A stretch of 8,369 nucleotides of DNA from Pseudomonadota bacterium (GTDB taxonomy: Bacteria > Desulfobacterota > Anaeroferrophillalia > Anaeroferrophillales > Tharpellaceae). Of this stretch, positions 6,079 through 8,369 are shown in pieces; position 1 is the stretch's first letter; each line of letters opens with the position of its first letter. The stretch spans positions 1 through 8,369 of the forward strand of contig WFRT01000320.1 of NCBI GenBank assembly GCA_015486445.1. Direction: 5' to 3'. The notes beneath the pieces were generated by a model. It saw only the letters and a program-made list of their open reading frames with translations. It was not told where the DNA came from and made no database searches. Position numbers and translations under genes: made by a program.

Positions 6079-6819
6079 ATGTCAAGTCGAAAACCTCCCG
6101 TTTGGCCGGAACTGGCCATTGTCCTGGTAGAACCGAAGCTCGATCTCAACGTCGGGGCCGTGGCCCGGGCCCTGAAAAATTTCAATATCGGTCGCCTGGT
6201 TCTGGTCGCGCCCGGTTGTGACCATCTTTCCGACAAGGCCCGGGCCTTAAGTTGCGGGGCCGACGACCTGCTGGAAAAGGCGGAGGTTTTTGCCGATCTG
6301 GAGAGCGCCCTGGCCGGTTTCAGGCTGGTGGTCGGGACCACGGCCCGGATCGGTAAATACTGCAGCCCGGTCTACACCCCGGCCGAGAGCGCCGCTAAAA
6401 TCGCCGAGCTGGGGGCCGGGCTTCCGGCGGCGATCATGTTCGGGCGGGAGGATTTCGGGCTCAGCCGGGAGCAGCGCCGCTATAGTCATATCCTCTCATC
6501 GATTCCGGTCAATCCCGATTTTTCCTCCCTCAACCTGGCCCAGTCGGTGTTGCTTTACGGCTACGAAATGAGCCGCCATTTCCCGGCCGCCGTGGCCTCG
6601 CTGCCGGCCGCGGCGGCGCCGGCCGACCAGGCCGAACTTCAGGGCATGTACAGCCATCTGCGCCAGACCCTGACCCGGCACGGCTTCCTCAACCCCAGCA
6701 ATCCCGACCACCTGCTTGAATATCTGCGCCGGCTCTTCGGCCGGGCCGGAATGAGTTCACGCGAGGTCAGGATCATCCGGGGCATCATGAGCCTGATCGA
6801 TCGTCTCGGGGACCGGTAA
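6079..6819 (+). CDS. trmJ: tRNA 2'-O-methyltransferase, TrmJ-like (SPOUT/SpoU family)
   Basis: A 246-residue RNA ribose methyltransferase. TrmJ makes 2'-O-methyl C/U at position 32 of the tRNA anticodon loop using SAM. Catalytic knot: motif 1 in a variant form, VEPKLDLNVGAVARALKNF (17-35), with Asn24 and Arg30 retained; motif 2 MFGREDFGL (120-128); motif 3 IPVNPDFSSLNLAQSVLLYGYE (142-163). The region after the knot (about 184-243) carries the TrmJ-type helical tail ending FGRAGMSSREVRIIRGIMSLI. The absence of an N-terminal L30e-like domain also separates it from RlmB. The ATG at 6079 has only a weak upstream GGTGG (6071-6075). The gene is divergent from the small minus-strand gene and stops 34 nt before the convergent VWA gene. 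Family assignment is strong; the precise tRNA position is by homology. Confidence 0.88.
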   Translation: MSSRKPPVWPELAIVLVEPKLDLNVGAVARALKNFNIGRLVLVAPGCDHLSDKARALSCGADDLLEKAEVFADLESALAGFRLVVGTTARIGKYCSPVYTPAESAAKIAELGAGLPAAIMFGREDFGLSREQRRYSHILSSIPVNPDFSSLNLAQSVLLYGYEMSRHFPAAVASLPAAAAPADQAELQGMYSHLRQTLTRHGFLNPSNPDHLLEYLRRLFGRAGMSSREVRIIRGIMSLIDRLGDR

Positions 6820-6853
6820 AAAAGACTGCGGGAGGCGCTGCGGCAGGATAAAT

Positions 6854-8023
6854 CTACCTTGCGGTCAGCTTGCGAATCGCCTCGTCGAGGCCTTCGAGGG
6901 AGAGGTGGAACATTGGAAAGGTCTGGGAGATGGCGGCGACGGTGGGGTGCTGCCAGTAGCGTTCCGGCATGGGATTGAGCCAGACGCAGTTGCGGAAATG
7001 GCTGGCGATGCGTTCGAACCAGACGATGGCGGCGGTCTCGTTGCTGTCGTAGTAGTCTATGATCCCGTTTTCCATGAAGAGTTCATAGGGCGCCATACTG
7101 GCGTCGCCAACCAGGATGACCTTGTATTCGGGATTGAGCTCCTGCAGAACTTGGGCGGTCGGCACCCGTTCCCGGGTGGCGATGTCGGGCCGCAGGTTGT
7201 CGTAGATGGCGTTGTGGAAGTAGAAGTGCCTGAAATCCGCGAAGTGGTTGACCGAGTTGGCTGCCGAAAAGAGCCGGTCGACGAGCCGGGCGTAGGGGTA
7301 CATCGAGCCCCCGGCATCCATCAGGAGCAGGAGTTTGACATCGTTTTTGTGCTCTGGGGAGAAGATCAGCTCGATCTCCCCGGCGTTGCGGCAGGCGTGG
7401 TCGATGGTGGCTTCGACGTCGAGTTCGAGGCGGTTGCCGGTGCGCCGCAGGTGGCGCAGCTTCTTGAGCGCCACCTTGATCTGGCGGGTGTCCAGGGTGA
7501 GGTCCCGGCGGTAGCCCTTGAAGCGTCTTTCGGCCGCGATCTTGACCGCCATGCCGCCGCCTTCCTCCCCGCCGATCCGCAGGCCGCCCGGGTGGCGGCC
7601 GCCGTGGCCGAACGGTGAAGTGCCGCCGGTGCCGATCCAGCGATGGCCGCCGTGGTGCTCCTCTTTCTGTTCCTTGAGGCGTTCCTCGAACATTTTCTTG
7701 ACGGTTTCCCAGTCGTGTTCGGGCAGGCCCCGGAAAGCTTCCGGGTCCAGCTTTCTTTTCATGCCCTCGCGGCCCAGCCACTGCCAGAGTTCGGCGAAGA
7801 TCTCGGGCGGCACCTCGAGTCCGGTGAAAAACTCCCTGAAAGCCAGGTCGAAATGATCGAACTGGGCCTCGGTTTTGACCAGCAGGGAGCGGCTCAGGTG
7901 GTAAAAGTCAACCAGGCTGCTGCCCCCGAAGCCCTGTTCCAGGGCCTGCATCAGGGCCAGCCACTCGGTCGGCGTGACCATGATCTTGTAAGATCTGAGG
8001 CAGTAGAAAAAACCGGTAAACAT
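6854..8023 (-). CDS. CoxE-like von Willebrand factor A domain protein
   Basis: A 389-residue cytoplasmic protein with no signal or membrane segment. The N-terminal helical part (about 1-120) begins MFTGFFYCLRS...PTEWLALMQAL, which I recall as typical of CoxE-like VWA proteins and which supports the start at 8023 despite no clear ribosome binding site. A Gly/His-rich linker (about 122-158) follows. The C-terminal VWA domain (about 228-385) opens VKLLLLMDAGGSM. Its metal-site motif reads D236-A-G-G-S240, with Gly in place of the first Ser of the usual DxSxS; VGDASM (305-310) is the second conserved turn. I believe the Gly is common in this subfamily but cannot confirm it. Such proteins pair with MoxR AAA+ ATPases to remodel or assemble metalloenzymes and other complexes. 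The ATPase gene lies 8 nt upstream in the same direction, so they are almost surely co-transcribed. The client is unknown. Confidence 0.87.
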   Translation of the reverse strand: MFTGFFYCLRSYKIMVTPTEWLALMQALEQGFGGSSLVDFYHLSRSLLVKTEAQFDHFDLAFREFFTGLEVPPEIFAELWQWLGREGMKRKLDPEAFRGLPEHDWETVKKMFEERLKEQKEEHHGGHRWIGTGGTSPFGHGGRHPGGLRIGGEEGGGMAVKIAAERRFKGYRRDLTLDTRQIKVALKKLRHLRRTGNRLELDVEATIDHACRNAGEIELIFSPEHKNDVKLLLLMDAGGSMYPYARLVDRLFSAANSVNHFADFRHFYFHNAIYDNLRPDIATRERVPTAQVLQELNPEYKVILVGDASMAPYELFMENGIIDYYDSNETAAIVWFERIASHFRNCVWLNPMPERYWQHPTVAAISQTFPMFHLSLEGLDEAIRKLTAR

Positions 8024-8031
8024 GTTTTTCG

Positions 8032-8369
8032 CTAACGGCGGAAGGCGGTATTCAGACCACCGCGGCGCTGGTAGGCGCTGCGCTGTTTGGCCGCGATTTC
8101 GTAGTCGTTTTCGTTCTTGACCAGGGCTCCGAGAAAGGGCAGCTCCTTTTTCAGCTCGGCCCCCCGGCCGCCGGCCGCGAGCAGGGCCTTGATCCAGTCA
8201 ATCAGTTCACTGGTCGAGGGTTTTTTGCGCAGGCCTTCCAGGGCGCGGAGTTCGTAGAAAGCTTCCATCGCCGTCATCAGCAGTTTCTGTTCGAGGTCGG
8301 GGAAGTGGACGCGGACGATCTTTTCCATCAACTCCGGCCCGGGAAACTCGATATAGTGGAAAACGCAGC
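8032..8369 (-). CDS. MoxR-family AAA+ ATPase, C-terminal part only (runs off the window)
   Basis: The frame is open to the window edge, so the gene start and the Walker A/B motifs lie beyond 8369. The visible 112 or so residues begin CVFHYIEFPGPE, the strand after the sensor region in MoxR ATPases. They continue through an alpha-helical lid (MEKIVRVHFPDLEQ...) to LRKKPSTSELIDWIKALL, which carries the sensor-2-like Arg/Lys-Pro-Ser-Thr-Ser-Glu-Leu signature. The tail ends GGLNTAFRR. A TTG at 8331 could be read as a start but is internal, since the homology runs through it. MoxR ATPases use ATP to remodel protein complexes together with VWA partners; the CoxE-like gene immediately downstream is the expected partner. 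Confidence 0.85.
   Translation of the reverse strand, partial: CVFHYIEFPGPELMEKIVRVHFPDLEQKLLMTAMEAFYELRALEGLRKKPSTSELIDWIKALLAAGGRGAELKKELPFLGALVKNENDYEIAAKQRSAYQRRGGLNTAFRR

Noticed and set aside
6905..8035. Long open frames on the + strand (6905-7618, 7643-8035) opposite the VWA gene
   Set aside because: Their translations are low-complexity and Val/Gly-rich, with no family features. They mirror a clearly coding minus-strand gene with VWA motifs in high-GC DNA.

Overview
This 8.4-kb stretch looks like ordinary chromosomal DNA from a high-GC Gram-negative bacterium, most likely a member of the Desulfobacterota (former Deltaproteobacteria, Geobacter/Desulfuromonas-like). I base that on recalled resemblance of the encoded proteins (a phosphomannomutase, a UDP-glucuronate-type epimerase, a MoxR/CoxE-like pair and a small YPF-containing protein) and on base composition, not on any search, so the lineage call is moderate at best. 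I see no transposase, integrase, CRISPR array, tRNA, rRNA or phage gene.

Left part (1-4170, all on +): a strong sigma-70-type promoter drives a CsgD-like LuxR-family regulator. It is followed by a small single-domain PilZ (cyclic-di-GMP binding) protein, a UDP-glucuronate 4-epimerase-type sugar epimerase and a phosphomannomutase/phosphoglucomutase. A regulator, a c-di-GMP receptor and two sugar-nucleotide enzymes together suggest surface polysaccharide or biofilm control. The gaps of about 170-220 nt between them contain strong hairpins, so they need not form a single operon.

Middle (4171-6819): a well-formed promoter precedes a single gene for a bitopic membrane protein with a coiled coil and a CX4C cysteine pair. 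This unit ends at a textbook intrinsic terminator. Only 12 nt beyond the terminator starts an RlmB-like 23S rRNA 2'-O-methyltransferase gene. A small 70-residue gene on the opposite strand runs into the tail of rlmB with a 62-nt overlap. Divergent from that small gene is a second SPOUT methyltransferase, TrmJ-like, which probably modifies tRNA position 32.

Right part (6854-8369, all on -): a CoxE-like von Willebrand factor A protein lies 8 nt downstream of a MoxR-family AAA+ ATPase whose N-terminal part lies outside the window. This is the classical ATPase plus VWA co-chaperone arrangement. The VWA protein has a DxGxS rather than DxSxS metal-site motif.

I found no clear new system. The most useful second-look items are the terminator placed directly before rlmB, the overlapping convergent genes, the cluster of competing palindromes before the mutase gene, and the regulator-PilZ-sugar enzyme neighbourhood.
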